A stretch of 64,000 nt of DNA from Neorhizobium sp. SHOUNA12A (GTDB taxonomy: Bacteria; Pseudomonadota; Alphaproteobacteria; Rhizobiales; Rhizobiaceae): contig NZ_JALBGV010000007.1 in NCBI RefSeq assembly GCF_023006505.1, positions 1 to 64,000 of the forward strand. Reading direction: 5' to 3'. The position numbers and the translations under genes were made by a program. Every line of letters starts with the position of its first letter. Within the stretch, counting starts at the first letter, position 1. Shown piece after piece: positions 1 to 8,966 of the stretch. Under the pieces are notes generated by a model. It had not been told where the DNA came from, searched no databases, and was given only the letters and a program-made list of their open reading frames with translations.

Positions 1-568
1 GATGACCCCGCGCCCGTCGCGCGACGAGTTCGGCCCGGCCGTGTGGTTCTCCCTGTCGGTCGGCCGCAAGCAGAATGCCGAGCCGCGCTGGCTGATCCCG
101 ATGCTCTGCCGCAACGGCAACGTCACCAAGCGGGAAATCGGCGCAATCAAGATGCAGCAGGACGAAACCTTCGTCGAGATCGCTGCCGACCACGCCGACG
201 CCTTCATGCAGGCTGTCGGGAAGGACAAGGCGCTGGAGCGCGGCATCCGCGTTACCCGGCTGACCAGCGCGCCGGACCTCAGCCGTCCCGCGCCGGCCAA
301 GCCTTACGTCAAGAAGTCCTACGACGATCGTCCGAAGGAGCCTCGTGGCGACGACTGGGCGAAGGGCAAGCCGAGGAAGAACACCTCCAACGCAGCCGGT
401 CCGGGCGGCCCCAGGGCCGCCGAACCGCGTGGCGACGCCAAGCCCTTCAACAAGGAAGCCAAGCCGTTCCGCAAGGACGCCCAGCCCTTCAAGAAAGACG
501 ACAAGCCTTTCAAGAAGAAGGACAAGCCGAAATTGGCCAACAGCAGCAATTTCGAGCGCCGGAAGTAG
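1..568 (+). CDS. DEAD-box ATP-dependent RNA helicase, C-terminal fragment
   Basis: This is the 3' end of a gene that begins upstream of the window; the frame is already open at the first base and no start can be assigned. The first ~95 residues resemble the DbpA-type RNA-binding domain found at the C-terminus of bacterial DEAD-box helicases (the stretch with WLIPMLCR and a VTKREIGAIKM segment). The last ~90 residues are a basic, low-complexity tail with a repeated KPF(K/R/N)K(D/E) unit, as in rhizobial DeaD/RhlE-like helicases, likely binding RNA non-specifically. The helicase core motifs (DEAD, SAT) lie outside the window, so the assignment rests on the C-terminal domain and tail. A terminator hairpin follows. 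Confidence 0.75.
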   Translation, partial: MTPRPSRDEFGPAVWFSLSVGRKQNAEPRWLIPMLCRNGNVTKREIGAIKMQQDETFVEIAADHADAFMQAVGKDKALERGIRVTRLTSAPDLSRPAPAKPYVKKSYDDRPKEPRGDDWAKGKPRKNTSNAAGPGGPRAAEPRGDAKPFNKEAKPFRKDAQPFKKDDKPFKKKDKPKLANSSNFERRK

Positions 569-615
569 GCAAGGCACAGCGCTGCCAACCGGAATTGCGA
601 GATTTCAATGAGATC

Positions 616-640
616 AGGGGCGGCCCGAAGCCGCCCCTTT
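616..640 (+). terminator. Rho-independent terminator of the helicase gene
   Basis: Perfect 9-bp stem (aggggcggc / gccgcccct) with a ccgaa loop followed by a short T run. It sits 48 nt after the helicase stop codon and just before the convergent dienelactone hydrolase gene. Confidence 0.75.
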
Positions 641-661
641 GTCGTTTCGGAGGGAGGCGTT

Positions 662-1393
662 TCAGAGGGACTCTTCGAACAGCGTCAGCAGGCGCTTGAA
701 GTGGCGCTCGGAACCGTCCTTGTCGTAGATGCTGTGGTCCGGCACCGTCCAGCCATGCGCCATGCCGACATAGTTCTCGACGATATGGTCGACGCCGCCG
801 GTGCGAAATGCTTCGGCGAGCCGAGCCGACTGCTCCGGCGGAAAGCTGTTGTCGACGCCGGCGACGCCGACATAAACGCGCGCCTTGATCCGGTCCGCCA
901 GCCTGTGCGGGCTGTCTTCGGCGTCGCTTGCGAGATTGCCGCCATGGAAGCTGGCGGCTGCCTTGATGCGTTCCGGATAGTAGGCCGCGGCGGTGATCGC
1001 CCGGCCGCCGCCCATGCAATAACCCACGGCGCCGATCGCGCCGGTGGCGCCTTCGGAGGTCAACGCTTCGATGAAGGCTTCTCCGTCCTCGGCGGTGAGC
1101 GGCTGTGGCGTGGCGCGCATCAGGCCCATCAGCTGCGTCCTGGTTGCTTCTTCGCTGAAGGCCGTCTTCGCATCGAACGGGCCGTAGGCGCCCGAGCGAT
1201 AGAATAGGTCCGGAACGAGCACGGTATAACCGGCATCGGCGATGCGCTGGCCCATCTGGTAGAGCGCTTCGCGCGGGCCGAAGGCATCCATGTAGAGGAT
1301 GACGCCCTTGTCGGTTGCAGCACCGTCTGCAGGCTTGATGACGGCGGCTTTGGCCGCGCCGTCCTTCGTCTTGATCTCAATGTCGTGCTTCAT
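662..1393 (-). CDS. dienelactone hydrolase family protein
   Basis: 243-residue alpha/beta hydrolase of the dienelactone hydrolase family, presumably cytoplasmic because no signal peptide is seen. The nucleophile elbow is G-Y-C-M-G-G with Cys126, and the predicted acid and base are Asp181 (in GVDNSFPP) and His213 (in MAHGW), the usual Cys-Asp-His triad of this family. The start ATG is preceded by GAGGG at 7 nt. The gene is monocistronic, convergent with the helicase and divergent from the next gene. Many family members act on substrates other than chloroaromatic dienelactones, and no chlorocatechol genes are nearby, so the physiological substrate is unknown. Confidence 0.85.
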   Translation of the reverse strand: MKHDIEIKTKDGAAKAAVIKPADGAATDKGVILYMDAFGPREALYQMGQRIADAGYTVLVPDLFYRSGAYGPFDAKTAFSEEATRTQLMGLMRATPQPLTAEDGEAFIEALTSEGATGAIGAVGYCMGGGRAITAAAYYPERIKAAASFHGGNLASDAEDSPHRLADRIKARVYVGVAGVDNSFPPEQSARLAEAFRTGGVDHIVENYVGMAHGWTVPDHSIYDKDGSERHFKRLLTLFEESL

Positions 1394-1594
1394 GAAAATA
1401 CCCTCTTGCTCTTCCGATCGGATGCTGGCGAGTTTATGTCGGGGCGCTGCGGCGGCTTTTCAATAATCAACTCCATGACCTCCACCAATGACAGAATTGT
1501 GAGGCCGGCCCTGGCGATTGCGGCTGGACCGGCCTTTCGCATTGCCGCATGTTTTCGCCGGGAATGAGCATGAACGCAGTTCTTTGGGATCAGC

Positions 1595-2440
1595 ATGATG
1601 CTACGGGCTCTCGCACTCGGTATTTCCAGCCTGCTTCTGTCAGCCTTCGCCGCGCTGGCACAGGATGGCCTGCCCGTCAGCCAGTGCCAGGCGATCGCCC
1701 AGAAGCTGCCCGGTGTCACATTTGCGAGCTTCAACCCATCCGGCTTGCAGTTCGCCCAGGCGAAAAAGAATTTGGCGCTGGCCGACAGGGAAGAGGTGAA
1801 GATCACCTTTGTCGGCCATTCCACCTATTTCATCGAAACCCCTGAAGGGGTCGGCATCGCCACCGACTATAGCGGCGCCTATCGCCCCTCGCGGCTGCCG
1901 GACGTGGCAACGATGAACAAGGCGCATTCCACGCATTTTACGCTGAGCCCCGATCCCGGGATCAAGCATGTGCTGCACGGCTGGAGCGATGTGCCTGGCG
2001 AGAGGGTCCAGCATCGCCTGATGGTCGGGGATGTCTATGTCCGCAACGTGGTGTCGGATATCCGCAACTGGGGCGGTGGCATCGAGGAGAACGGTAATTC
2101 GATCTTTATCTTCGAGGTTGCGGGTCTCTGCATCGGTCATCTCGGCCACCTGCATTTCGAGCTGAACGAGGCGCAGTATACGGAGATCGGCCGGCTCGAC
2201 ATCCTGATGGTGCCGGTCGACGGCGGCCTGACGATGGGGGCGGACAGCATGAGCCGGGTCGTGCAGCGGCTGCGCTCGTCGCTCATCCTGCCGATGCACC
2301 GCTGGGGGCCACCGCTCGACAACTTCATCGCCATGTTCGACGCCAAGTTCGACATCGCCTATGCCAAGGAACCGACGATCCGGGTATCGATGCGCAGCCT
2401 GCCGAAAAAGCCGACGATACTGGTGCCGCAGGGGCTGTGA
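1595..2440 (+). CDS. exported MBL-fold metallo-hydrolase
   Basis: 281-residue protein with a Sec signal peptide (residues 1-22, cleavage likely after ALA) followed by a metallo-beta-lactamase fold of the UlaG-like type. Recognisable elements are the first strand motif GHSTYFIE (about residue 74), the D-Y-S-G segment at 91, H-S-T-H at 111-114, GHLGHLH at 181-187, Asp209 and a late His at 235. The HxHxDH signature of classical members is reduced to HSTH, so metal binding may be modified. Two ATGs are adjacent (1595 and 1598). Substrate is unknown; periplasmic location is inferred from the signal peptide. It is monocistronic. Confidence 0.75.
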   Translation: MMLRALALGISSLLLSAFAALAQDGLPVSQCQAIAQKLPGVTFASFNPSGLQFAQAKKNLALADREEVKITFVGHSTYFIETPEGVGIATDYSGAYRPSRLPDVATMNKAHSTHFTLSPDPGIKHVLHGWSDVPGERVQHRLMVGDVYVRNVVSDIRNWGGGIEENGNSIFIFEVAGLCIGHLGHLHFELNEAQYTEIGRLDILMVPVDGGLTMGADSMSRVVQRLRSSLILPMHRWGPPLDNFIAMFDAKFDIAYAKEPTIRVSMRSLPKKPTILVPQGL

Positions 2441-2461
2441 TCGCCCCTGCCTTGTTCCGGT

Positions 2462-2974
2462 TCAATGGAACTGCGGGAAGGCGAGGTGCTGCTTGACGCC
2501 GACATCCGGCATCTTCTCGTCCTTCAGGTTGGCCTTGGCGATCTCCCAGCCGAATTTCAACGTGCTGTCGGTGGAAGCCCAGATTTCCGCGTCGTCGACC
2601 CGGAAGGCGAGCAGGGTCAGCAGCGGGTCTTCCTTGCCGCGCTCGTACCAGGCCGAGGTCACGGCGCTCCAGTATTCGTCGATCTTGGCCCGGTCGTTAC
2701 GGATTTCCAGCGTGCCGGAAAGGCAGGCGTGGTAATCGTGGTTCTTGCCGACGACGCAAAAATGGGCGCGGCTGCCGGCGCGGATGGCGCGTACCAGGTC
2801 CGTGTCGGCCTTGGTGAAGAACCAGATCGTGCTCGATTTCGGATCGGCATTCGGTGCCATCGGCTGGAAATGCATATGCGAGCCCTCGATCCCGAGCATG
2901 CCGGCATGGATGTTGTTGATCTCCTCCCAGAGTTGGCGTTCGGGCGCTTCGCGGGCTTCGGTAAGGCTTGCCAT
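2462..2974 (-). CDS. pyridoxamine 5'-phosphate oxidase family protein (general-stress-protein-26-like)
   Basis: 170-residue protein with the split-barrel flavin-binding fold of the PNPOx-like superfamily, closest in pattern to general stress protein 26. Typical features are the early GSHMHFQPMAP segment, the IWFFTKADTDLVRAI strand-helix, and CLSGTLEI in the middle. Members usually bind FMN, F420 or haem-related ligands; few have known roles, and this is unlikely to be the genuine pyridoxamine oxidase PdxH because it lacks the PdxH C-terminal active-site region. AAGGAG lies upstream of the start ATG. Convergent with the MBL-fold gene, 21 nt apart. Confidence 0.8.
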   Translation of the reverse strand: MASLTEAREAPERQLWEEINNIHAGMLGIEGSHMHFQPMAPNADPKSSTIWFFTKADTDLVRAIRAGSRAHFCVVGKNHDYHACLSGTLEIRNDRAKIDEYWSAVTSAWYERGKEDPLLTLLAFRVDDAEIWASTDSTLKFGWEIAKANLKDEKMPDVGVKQHLAFPQFH

Positions 2975-3165
2975 CGATTGTCTCCTTGTTGTTCGTCTCG
3001 GTGAACAAACGGCAAGGCTTTGGCTTTGTTCCTGGCCTTATCGGCGGGGCGGCATCAGGAAAAGCCTCGCCTTACCTTGGAATGCCCTTGAACGGCTCCG
3101 GCTTCGAAATTATAAGGCGCCATTCCAGAACGAGTTCCAGAACAAGCTAAAGTGTCAGGGGTGCC

Positions 3166-3912
3166 ATGGCTGGCCATTCACAGTTCAAAAACATCATGCA
3201 CCGCAAGGGCAAGCAGGATTCGATCCGGTCGAAGATGTTTTCCAAGCTTGCGCGTGAAATCACCGTTGCCGCCAAGACGGGTCTGCCTGATCCGACCATG
3301 AACGCGGCGCTTCGCCTGGCGATCCAGAACGCCAAGGCGCAGTCGATGCCCAAGGACAATATCGACCGGGCGATCAAGAAGGCTGCCGGTTCCGACGGAG
3401 AGAACTACGATTCCGTCCGTTACGAGGGTTACGGCCCGGGCGGCACCGCCGTTATCGTCGAGGCGCTGACCGACAACCGCAACCGCACGGCCTCCAACGT
3501 CCGCTCGACCTTCACCAAGGCTGGCGGTGTACTCGGTGAAACCGGCTCGGTTTCCTTCTCCTTCGACCATGTCGGCGAAATCACCTACAAGGCGAGCGTC
3601 GGCGATGCGGACAAGGTGATGGAAGCGGCGATCGAGGCTGGTGCCGACGACGTGACCACCGATGAGGACGGTCACACGATCATCTGCGCTTTCGAAAGCC
3701 TCGGCGAAGTGTCCAAGGCGCTCGAAGCGACGCTCGGCGAGGCCCAGACCGTCAAGGTGATCTGGCGGCCGCAGAACACGATCGAGGTGGATGAGGAGAA
3801 AGCACAGTCGCTGCTGAAGCTCATCGACAACCTGGAAGACGACGACGACGTGCAGAGCGTCTATTCGAACTTCGAGGTTTCCGAAGAAGTCATGGCCAAG
3901 CTTTCGGCCTGA
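3166..3912 (+). CDS. yebC: YebC/PmpR family protein (probable transcriptional/translation regulator)
   Basis: 248 residues, full family length, starting with the diagnostic [15 protein letters not shown] segment. The family has three domains and is known both as a DNA-binding regulator and, for YebC proteins, as a factor helping ribosomes through proline stretches. In many proteobacteria yebC is near ruvC; here it is about 4.5 kb upstream of ruvC on the same strand, separated by minus-strand genes. AGGGG precedes the start. A strong terminator follows. Confidence 0.95.
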   Translation: MAGHSQFKNIMHRKGKQDSIRSKMFSKLAREITVAAKTGLPDPTMNAALRLAIQNAKAQSMPKDNIDRAIKKAAGSDGENYDSVRYEGYGPGGTAVIVEALTDNRNRTASNVRSTFTKAGGVLGETGSVSFSFDHVGEITYKASVGDADKVMEAAIEAGADDVTTDEDGHTIICAFESLGEVSKALEATLGEAQTVKVIWRPQNTIEVDEEKAQSLLKLIDNLEDDDDVQSVYSNFEVSEEVMAKLSA

Positions 3913-3933
3913 ATTTAGAGCCGATCTCGATAC

Positions 3934-3963
3934 AAAAACGGCACCCGATCGGGGTGCCGTTTG
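3934..3963. terminator. bidirectional terminator between yebC and pit
   Basis: Stem acggcaccc / gggtgccgt with a 5-nt loop, flanked by A residues on the left and T residues on the right, so it can end both the plus-strand yebC and the minus-strand pit transcripts. Confidence 0.8.
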
Positions 3964-3980
3964 CATTTCAGGGCTCACGC

Positions 3981-5585
3981 TCAGAAGATCTGGCGCAGGG
4001 CCACGTAGAGTACGAACGCGATAGCGATCGAGGCCGGCAGCGTCAGCACCCAGGCGAGCAACATGTTGCGCACCGTCGACCACTGCAGTCCCGACCCGTT
4101 CGCCGCCATGGTGCCCGCCACGCCCGACGAGAGCACATGGGTGGTGGAGACCGGCAGGCCGAGATGGTCGGCAGCACCAATCGTCACCATCGCGACGACT
4201 TCCGCCGAAGCACCCTGGCCATAGGTCAGGTGGGTCTTGCCGATCTTCTCGCCGACCGTCACGACGATGCGTTTCCAGCCGACCATGGTGCCGAGGCCAA
4301 GCGCCAGCGCGACGGCGACCTTGACCCAGAGCGGGATGAACTTCGTGGCGTTGTCGACGGCCTGATGGTAGGCCTTGACGGCGTCGAGGTCGGTGCCCTG
4401 CATCGGCAGCAGCTTGTTCTTGTCGATCAGCTTCAGCGCCTCGCCGATCAGGTAGACGTCGTTGCGGATGTTGCCGACCAGCGAGGTCGGTACCGCCTCG
4501 AGGGTCGGGAATTTCGAGATCTGCTCGCTTGAGGCGTGGATGAACCGCTGCAGCGCCAGCGTCGTCGTGTCGTTCCAGGTCTTGTTCTTGACTGCATTGG
4601 CGACTTCCGCCCGGGCGTCGGCGACCGTGACCCCCGGCTTGACGTATTTCTGCAGCGCCGTCTCGACATTCGTGGAAGCCTGCTCGTAGGCATGCAGATA
4701 TTGCGCATCGGGGGTACGGTTGAGCGCAAAGGCTGTCGGCACAAGGCCGATCAGGATAAGCATGATCAGGCCCATGCCCTTTTGGCCGTCGTTGGAGCCG
4801 TGCGCGAAGCTGACCCCGGTGCAGGTGAAGATCAGCAGGCTGCGGATCCACAAGGGTGGCGGCTTGTTGCCCTTCGGTTCCTCGTAAAGCGCCTTGTTGC
4901 GGACGAGCACCTTCATGACCAGAAGCAGGATCGCCGCAAGCCCGAAGCCGATCAGGGGAGAGATCAGCAGCGACAGGCCGATATTGCTCGCCTGCGACCA
5001 GTCGACGCCGCTGGTGGCGGTGCCCTGCGGCGCCAGGAACTGGTTCGCCAGGCCGACGCCGATGATCGAGCCGATCAGCGTATGCGAGCTGGAGGAGGGC
5101 AGGCCGAGATACCAGGTTCCGAGGTTCCAGATGATGGCGGCGATGAGGAGCGCGAAGACCATGGCGAGGCCGGAGCCGGAACCGACCTGCAGGATCAGTT
5201 CCACCGGCAGCAGCGCCAGGATGCCGAAGGCGACCGCGCCACTTGAGAGCAGCACGCCGAGGAAGTTGAAGAAACCCGACCTGACGACCGCCAGTTCCGC
5301 CGGCATGGAGCGGGTGTAGATGACGGTTGCCACGGCATTGGCGGTATCGTGGAAGCCGTTGACGAACTCGAAGCCGAGCGCGATCAAAAGCGCAAGGCCG
5401 AGCAGCGCCCAAGGAACCGAGCTGGCTACCGAAAGATCGTTCGCCAACGCGTACCCGACATAACCCAGGCCGCCGATCAGTACGAGGCCGAACAGGGGAA
5501 TGAACCATTTTCCGAGTGAACTCGGGTTTTCCAGAGGGTGGTAGGACGCAGAAACACTGGGTTTGGAAGCGATGGCGTCTGTCAC
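3981..5585 (-). CDS. pit: PiT-family inorganic phosphate transporter
   Basis: About 534-residue inner-membrane transporter with the duplicated PiT signature: GFEFVNGFHDTANAV near the N-terminus and SFAHGSNDGQKGMG in the second half, plus SSSSHTLIG and GLPVSTTHVLSSG. It carries a large hydrophilic domain between the two halves, as in other long bacterial Pit proteins. I chose GTG at 5585 because GGAG lies 9 nt upstream; a TTG at 5618 would add 11 residues without a ribosome binding site. The DUF47/PhoU-like partner often found next to rhizobial pit is not adjacent here. Low-affinity phosphate (metal-phosphate/H+) symport is inferred from the family. Confidence 0.9.
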   Translation of the reverse strand: MTDAIASKPSVSASYHPLENPSSLGKWFIPLFGLVLIGGLGYVGYALANDLSVASSVPWALLGLALLIALGFEFVNGFHDTANAVATVIYTRSMPAELAVVRSGFFNFLGVLLSSGAVAFGILALLPVELILQVGSGSGLAMVFALLIAAIIWNLGTWYLGLPSSSSHTLIGSIIGVGLANQFLAPQGTATSGVDWSQASNIGLSLLISPLIGFGLAAILLLVMKVLVRNKALYEEPKGNKPPPLWIRSLLIFTCTGVSFAHGSNDGQKGMGLIMLILIGLVPTAFALNRTPDAQYLHAYEQASTNVETALQKYVKPGVTVADARAEVANAVKNKTWNDTTTLALQRFIHASSEQISKFPTLEAVPTSLVGNIRNDVYLIGEALKLIDKNKLLPMQGTDLDAVKAYHQAVDNATKFIPLWVKVAVALALGLGTMVGWKRIVVTVGEKIGKTHLTYGQGASAEVVAMVTIGAADHLGLPVSTTHVLSSGVAGTMAANGSGLQWSTVRNMLLAWVLTLPASIAIAFVLYVALRQIF

Positions 5586-5659
5586 GTTTCGGTACTCCGC
5601 ATTTTCCAGGATTAACAAAAGCTAACTCTGGTCGGTGAACCTCTTGTGACGCCCGCTTC

Positions 5660-6667
5660 CTAGGCGGGGATGGGCTGCTTCTCCATCATCGGCAACGTCG
5701 CAAACAATTCGACCGAGCGCAGCCGCGCATCGACATCGTGGATCGGCATCGAGATGATCAACTCGTCGGCGCCGGTTTCTTCCAGGAAATCCCTGAGCTT
5801 TGCCTCGACCGTCGCAACGGAACCTACCGCTGCGTAACGCAGCGTGTGCTCGACGTTCATCTTCTCCATCGGCGTCCAGAAACCTTCCATGCTGTCGACG
5901 GGCTTCGGGAACCGGGTGCGGACGTTCTTGCGCAGATTGACGAACTGCTGCTGCGACGAGGTGAAGTGGCGCTCAGCTTCGGCATCGGTTTCCGCCGCGA
6001 CGCCCATGACGCCGACCATCATGTAGGGCTTGTCGAGTTGGAGAGACGGCTTAAAACGGTCGCGATATATCGAGATCGCTTCCATCAGCATGTCGGGCGC
6101 AAAATGCGAGGCAAACGCATAGGGCAGGCCGAGGGCGGCGGCGAGATGGGCGCTGTAGACGCTCGAGCCGAGCAGCCAGATCGGCACGTCCGCATCCATG
6201 CCCGGGACGGCGAGCAGGCTCTGGTCCTTTTCCGGCGTGCCGAGCAGGCGCTGCAGTTCCAGAATGTCGTGCGGAAAACTTTCGGCGCCGGCATCGAGAT
6301 TGCGGCGAAGGGCGCTCGCGGTGCGCATATCGGTTCCGGGCGCCCGGCCAAGGCCGAGATCGACGCGGCCGGGCAACAGCGCTTCCAGCGTGCCGAACTG
6401 TTCGGCGATGACGAGAGGGGAATGGTTGGGCAGCATGATGCCGCCGGAGCCGACGCGGATGGTCTTGGTCGCCGCACCAACATGGCCGATGACAATCGCG
6501 GTTGCGGCGCTGGCAATACCCGGCATGCCGTGATGTTCGGCGAGCCAGACGCGTTTGTAACCCTGCTCCTCGGCCTTGATTGCCAGGCGGCGGGACTGGT
6601 CGAGCGCATCGCTCACGGAATAACCTTCACCGACGGGTGAAAGATCGAGAATGGAAAAGGGGATCAT
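5660..6667 (-). CDS. LLM-class flavin-dependent oxidoreductase
   Basis: 335-residue luciferase-like monooxygenase with the TIM-barrel pattern of the single-component LLM subgroup: [11 protein letters not shown] at the N-terminus, [11 protein letters not shown] near residue 44, [22 protein letters not shown] near 75 and [13 protein letters not shown] near 105. It should use reduced FMN to oxidise a small organic substrate, which cannot be inferred. ATG at 6667 has AGGA at 7 nt and is preferred over the GTG at 6673. Monocistronic on the minus strand between pit and a chemoreceptor. Confidence 0.88.
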   Translation of the reverse strand: MIPFSILDLSPVGEGYSVSDALDQSRRLAIKAEEQGYKRVWLAEHHGMPGIASAATAIVIGHVGAATKTIRVGSGGIMLPNHSPLVIAEQFGTLEALLPGRVDLGLGRAPGTDMRTASALRRNLDAGAESFPHDILELQRLLGTPEKDQSLLAVPGMDADVPIWLLGSSVYSAHLAAALGLPYAFASHFAPDMLMEAISIYRDRFKPSLQLDKPYMMVGVMGVAAETDAEAERHFTSSQQQFVNLRKNVRTRFPKPVDSMEGFWTPMEKMNVEHTLRYAAVGSVATVEAKLRDFLEETGADELIISMPIHDVDARLRSVELFATLPMMEKQPIPA

Positions 6668-6797
6668 CGGCACGTCCTGGAGGCGGTATAACTGACAGAG
6701 TGTTCCACTTATCTAGGCAGTCGCGTCCAGAAATACGACCCCGAGGTTGACAGAAAAGCGCCGGTCGAAAGGGGCGTGACGGACGACCCCTCCGACA

Positions 6798-8210
6798 TCA
6801 GGATTTGACCAGCCGCAGGTGCGAACCGGGTTTTGCGGGTTTGAGGCTTTCCGGTACAGTCACCCCTCCCGCGTTGAGGATGGTGACGGGCGTGAAACGT
6901 CCCGCATGGTGGTCGATCGTACCGATCTCGTGGTTCATGCGGCCGAGCTTCGCCGTCAACGCATCGAGCGCCCCTATCTGGTCTCGGCTCGCCTTGGCAA
7001 GCGTCGTCATCGTGGTCCTGACGGCTGCGATCGCTTCGATCTCCTTGCCGGAGCTTGCTGCAAGCGCCGCCACGTGGCGATCAACGGCGTCCGCATAGAT
7101 CGTCATCGCATCCAGCTCTCCACCGGCCTTCTCGACGGACTTGCCGCCGAGTTCGGCCGCTTCCGCCGACTTGCGTGACAGGCCGGAGATGTCCTTGGCG
7201 GCCTCTGCGGCGCGCTCTGCAAGTCCGCGGATTTCCTCGGCCACGGTCTTGAAATCGACCTCGGCCTCCCCCGAATGAGCCGCTTCGACGCCGGCATTGA
7301 GAGCGAGCATATTGGCCTGGAAGGCGATCTCCCGGATGTTGGCTGCGGCGGGCTCGATCTTGAGCGATGCCTTGCGGATTGCTTCCATCGCCACCGTTGC
7401 CGCTTGCATCATCTCCTTCGGCGGGCGCAGGTCGAGCCGGGCATTGTGGGCGATGTCGGCCGCGTGCTGTGCCTGCAGCTTTCTCGCCTTGAGCGTTTCG
7501 GCAAGCGAACCGACATCCGCGGCGGTCTTGGCGATGGCTGCCGTCAGGCGGCCACCGGCTTCAGCGGTTGCCGCCATGTCGGCCCGGGTCTCGGCGCAGT
7601 CCGTGTAAAGGTCGTGGGCGCCGCTGCCGATCATTCCGAGCACGTCTTCCAGGATTGTCAGGGCGTGGTTGAAATCGGCGCGCAGGCCCTCGTATCTTTC
7701 GGGGAACGGCATATCGATCCGGACCGTAAGATCGCCGACCGCTAGGCGCCGCAGGCCGCCGTCGAGCGCTTCCACCACGGTCTTCAGATCGTGTGCCTCG
7801 TCTCCGGCGGCCTCGAGGTCGCGCATGCGGGTTTCAGCCGCAGCCGTCTCCTGCCGCTCGCGCTCTTCTTCGTCTTCGACAAGGCGGGTGAGATGGTCGC
7901 GGCAGAGCCGCTCCAGCGCCCGTGAGATGGATCCGATTTCATCTGTGCGGGCCAGATGCTCGCGCGGCACCGCCGTCTTGCCGGCGGCGATCTCCGAGAC
8001 GGTTCCCGCGATTGTCCGCAACGGATTGATGAGCGCGCCGGCAAGCGAGATGGTGACGAGGGTCAGCGTTATCAGCGACGCGGCGATGCCCAGCATTTCG
8101 AAAGGCGTCAGTCCGTCGGCGACATAAAAGAGGAGCCCGGCGAGAATCCCATTCTGCGTCAGCACAAGCCCGATCACCTTGACGGAAAGGGAATGATATT
8201 TGCCTATCAT
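6798..8210 (-). CDS. methyl-accepting chemotaxis protein, no periplasmic sensor, degenerate signalling tip
   Basis: 470-residue chemoreceptor-like protein. Two hydrophobic segments (about 10-32 and 38-60) are separated by only a few residues, so there is no periplasmic ligand-binding domain. A HAMP-like region follows (about 60-115), then a second HAMP-like stretch near 155-195, then the cytoplasmic coiled coil. The hairpin reads [18 protein letters not shown], close to the MCP consensus, but the returning strand, normally [12 protein letters not shown], is EVDFKTVAEEIRGLA, and no C-terminal CheR-docking pentapeptide is present. Start ATG has GAGGAGG upstream. It could be a signalling-impaired or specialised receptor. 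Confidence 0.85.
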   Translation of the reverse strand: MIGKYHSLSVKVIGLVLTQNGILAGLLFYVADGLTPFEMLGIAASLITLTLVTISLAGALINPLRTIAGTVSEIAAGKTAVPREHLARTDEIGSISRALERLCRDHLTRLVEDEEERERQETAAAETRMRDLEAAGDEAHDLKTVVEALDGGLRRLAVGDLTVRIDMPFPERYEGLRADFNHALTILEDVLGMIGSGAHDLYTDCAETRADMAATAEAGGRLTAAIAKTAADVGSLAETLKARKLQAQHAADIAHNARLDLRPPKEMMQAATVAMEAIRKASLKIEPAAANIREIAFQANMLALNAGVEAAHSGEAEVDFKTVAEEIRGLAERAAEAAKDISGLSRKSAEAAELGGKSVEKAGGELDAMTIYADAVDRHVAALAASSGKEIEAIAAVRTTMTTLAKASRDQIGALDALTAKLGRMNHEIGTIDHHAGRFTPVTILNAGGVTVPESLKPAKPGSHLRLVKS

Positions 8211-8312
8211 GGCTGCCTCCTCACATTGCGTTCAAGCCGCGATTTGCAACGCGCGAGGCGCCGGGGCGTTGCCGACCGGCGACCCGAAAGGGAGCAAACC
8301 TTCCCGATATGG

Positions 8313-8328
8313 TTACCCGTAGGTTAAC
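8313..8328. promoter_or_regulatory. possible CtrA binding site upstream of chemoreceptor gene and ruvC
   Basis: TTAC-N7-TTAAC, one mismatch from the alphaproteobacterial CtrA consensus TTAA-N7-TTAAC. It lies 103 nt upstream of the minus-strand chemoreceptor start and 68 nt upstream of ruvC. Motility and chemotaxis genes are common CtrA targets in Rhizobiales; binding here is an inference from the motif only. Confidence 0.35.
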
Positions 8329-8395
8329 GGCGCAGCGTTCGCGTTTTCGGTTTGTTCACATTCTCATGGCACTGGTAGGGGCATCAGGATAGGGT

Positions 8396-8911
8396 ATGGG
8401 CATGACAGGCACGATTCGCATCATCGGCATCGACCCGGGGCTTCGACGCACCGGCTGGGGTATTATCGAGACGCTCGGCAACAGCCTGAAATTCGTCGCC
8501 TCGGGCACCGTGACCTCCGACGGCGACCTGGACCTCGCCTCCCGTCTCTGCCAGTTGCACGACGGGCTGGCGGAAGTGGTGCATGCCTACCAGCCGGACG
8601 AGGCGGCCGTGGAGCAGACCTTCGTCAACAAGGATGCGGTCGCAACGCTGAAGCTCGGCCAGGCCAGGGGCGTGGTCATGCTAGTGCCGGCACGGGCCGG
8701 GCTGCCGGTCGCCGAATATGCGCCGAACGCGGTCAAGAAATCGGTCATCGGCGTCGGCCACGGCGAAAAGCAGCAGATCCACATGATGTTGAAGATCCTG
8801 ATGCCGAAGGCCGAGTTCAAGGGCAATGACGCCGCGGATGCGCTGGCAATCGCCATCTGCCACGCCCACAACCGCGGCGGCCAGCGCATGCGCGCCGCAC
8901 TCGCCGGCTAG
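8396..8911 (+). CDS. ruvC: crossover junction endodeoxyribonuclease RuvC
   Basis: 171-residue Holliday-junction resolvase, normal length. The RNase H-like fold is marked by [14 protein letters not shown] (first catalytic Asp), AAVEQTFV (catalytic Glu), and the C-terminal [17 protein letters not shown] holding the last acidic pair. RuvC cuts junctions bound by RuvA and driven by RuvB. ATG at 8396 has AGGA at 5 nt; a second in-frame ATG at 8402 also has AGGG and is possible. In this genome ruvC is separated from ruvA by a toxin-antitoxin pair. Confidence 0.97.
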   Translation: MGMTGTIRIIGIDPGLRRTGWGIIETLGNSLKFVASGTVTSDGDLDLASRLCQLHDGLAEVVHAYQPDEAAVEQTFVNKDAVATLKLGQARGVVMLVPARAGLPVAEYAPNAVKKSVIGVGHGEKQQIHMMLKILMPKAEFKGNDAADALAIAICHAHNRGGQRMRAALAG

Positions 8912-8944
8912 TTTGTTCTTGACTTGTTCTGGTTTGGCCGATAA

Positions 8945-8965
8945 GTAATACCTGAGAGGTATTAC
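8945..8965. promoter_or_regulatory. palindromic operator of the first toxin-antitoxin pair
   Basis: Perfect inverted repeat with 9-bp arms GTAATACCT and AGGTATTAC around a 3-nt spacer, ending one base before the antitoxin ATG at 8967. The right arm contains the only plausible Shine-Dalgarno (GAGAGGT), so antitoxin or complex binding would occlude the start region. A TTGACT at 8919-8924 may be the -35 of the local promoter, but the -10 is weak. AbrB-type antitoxins normally bind such palindromes to autoregulate. Confidence 0.7.
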
Positions 8966-8966
8966 C

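Noticed and set aside
3178..5508. 776-codon minus-strand open frame across yebC and pit
   Set aside because: It runs antisense to yebC and in another frame of pit; both of those have clear family motifs, and the long frame reflects high GC.
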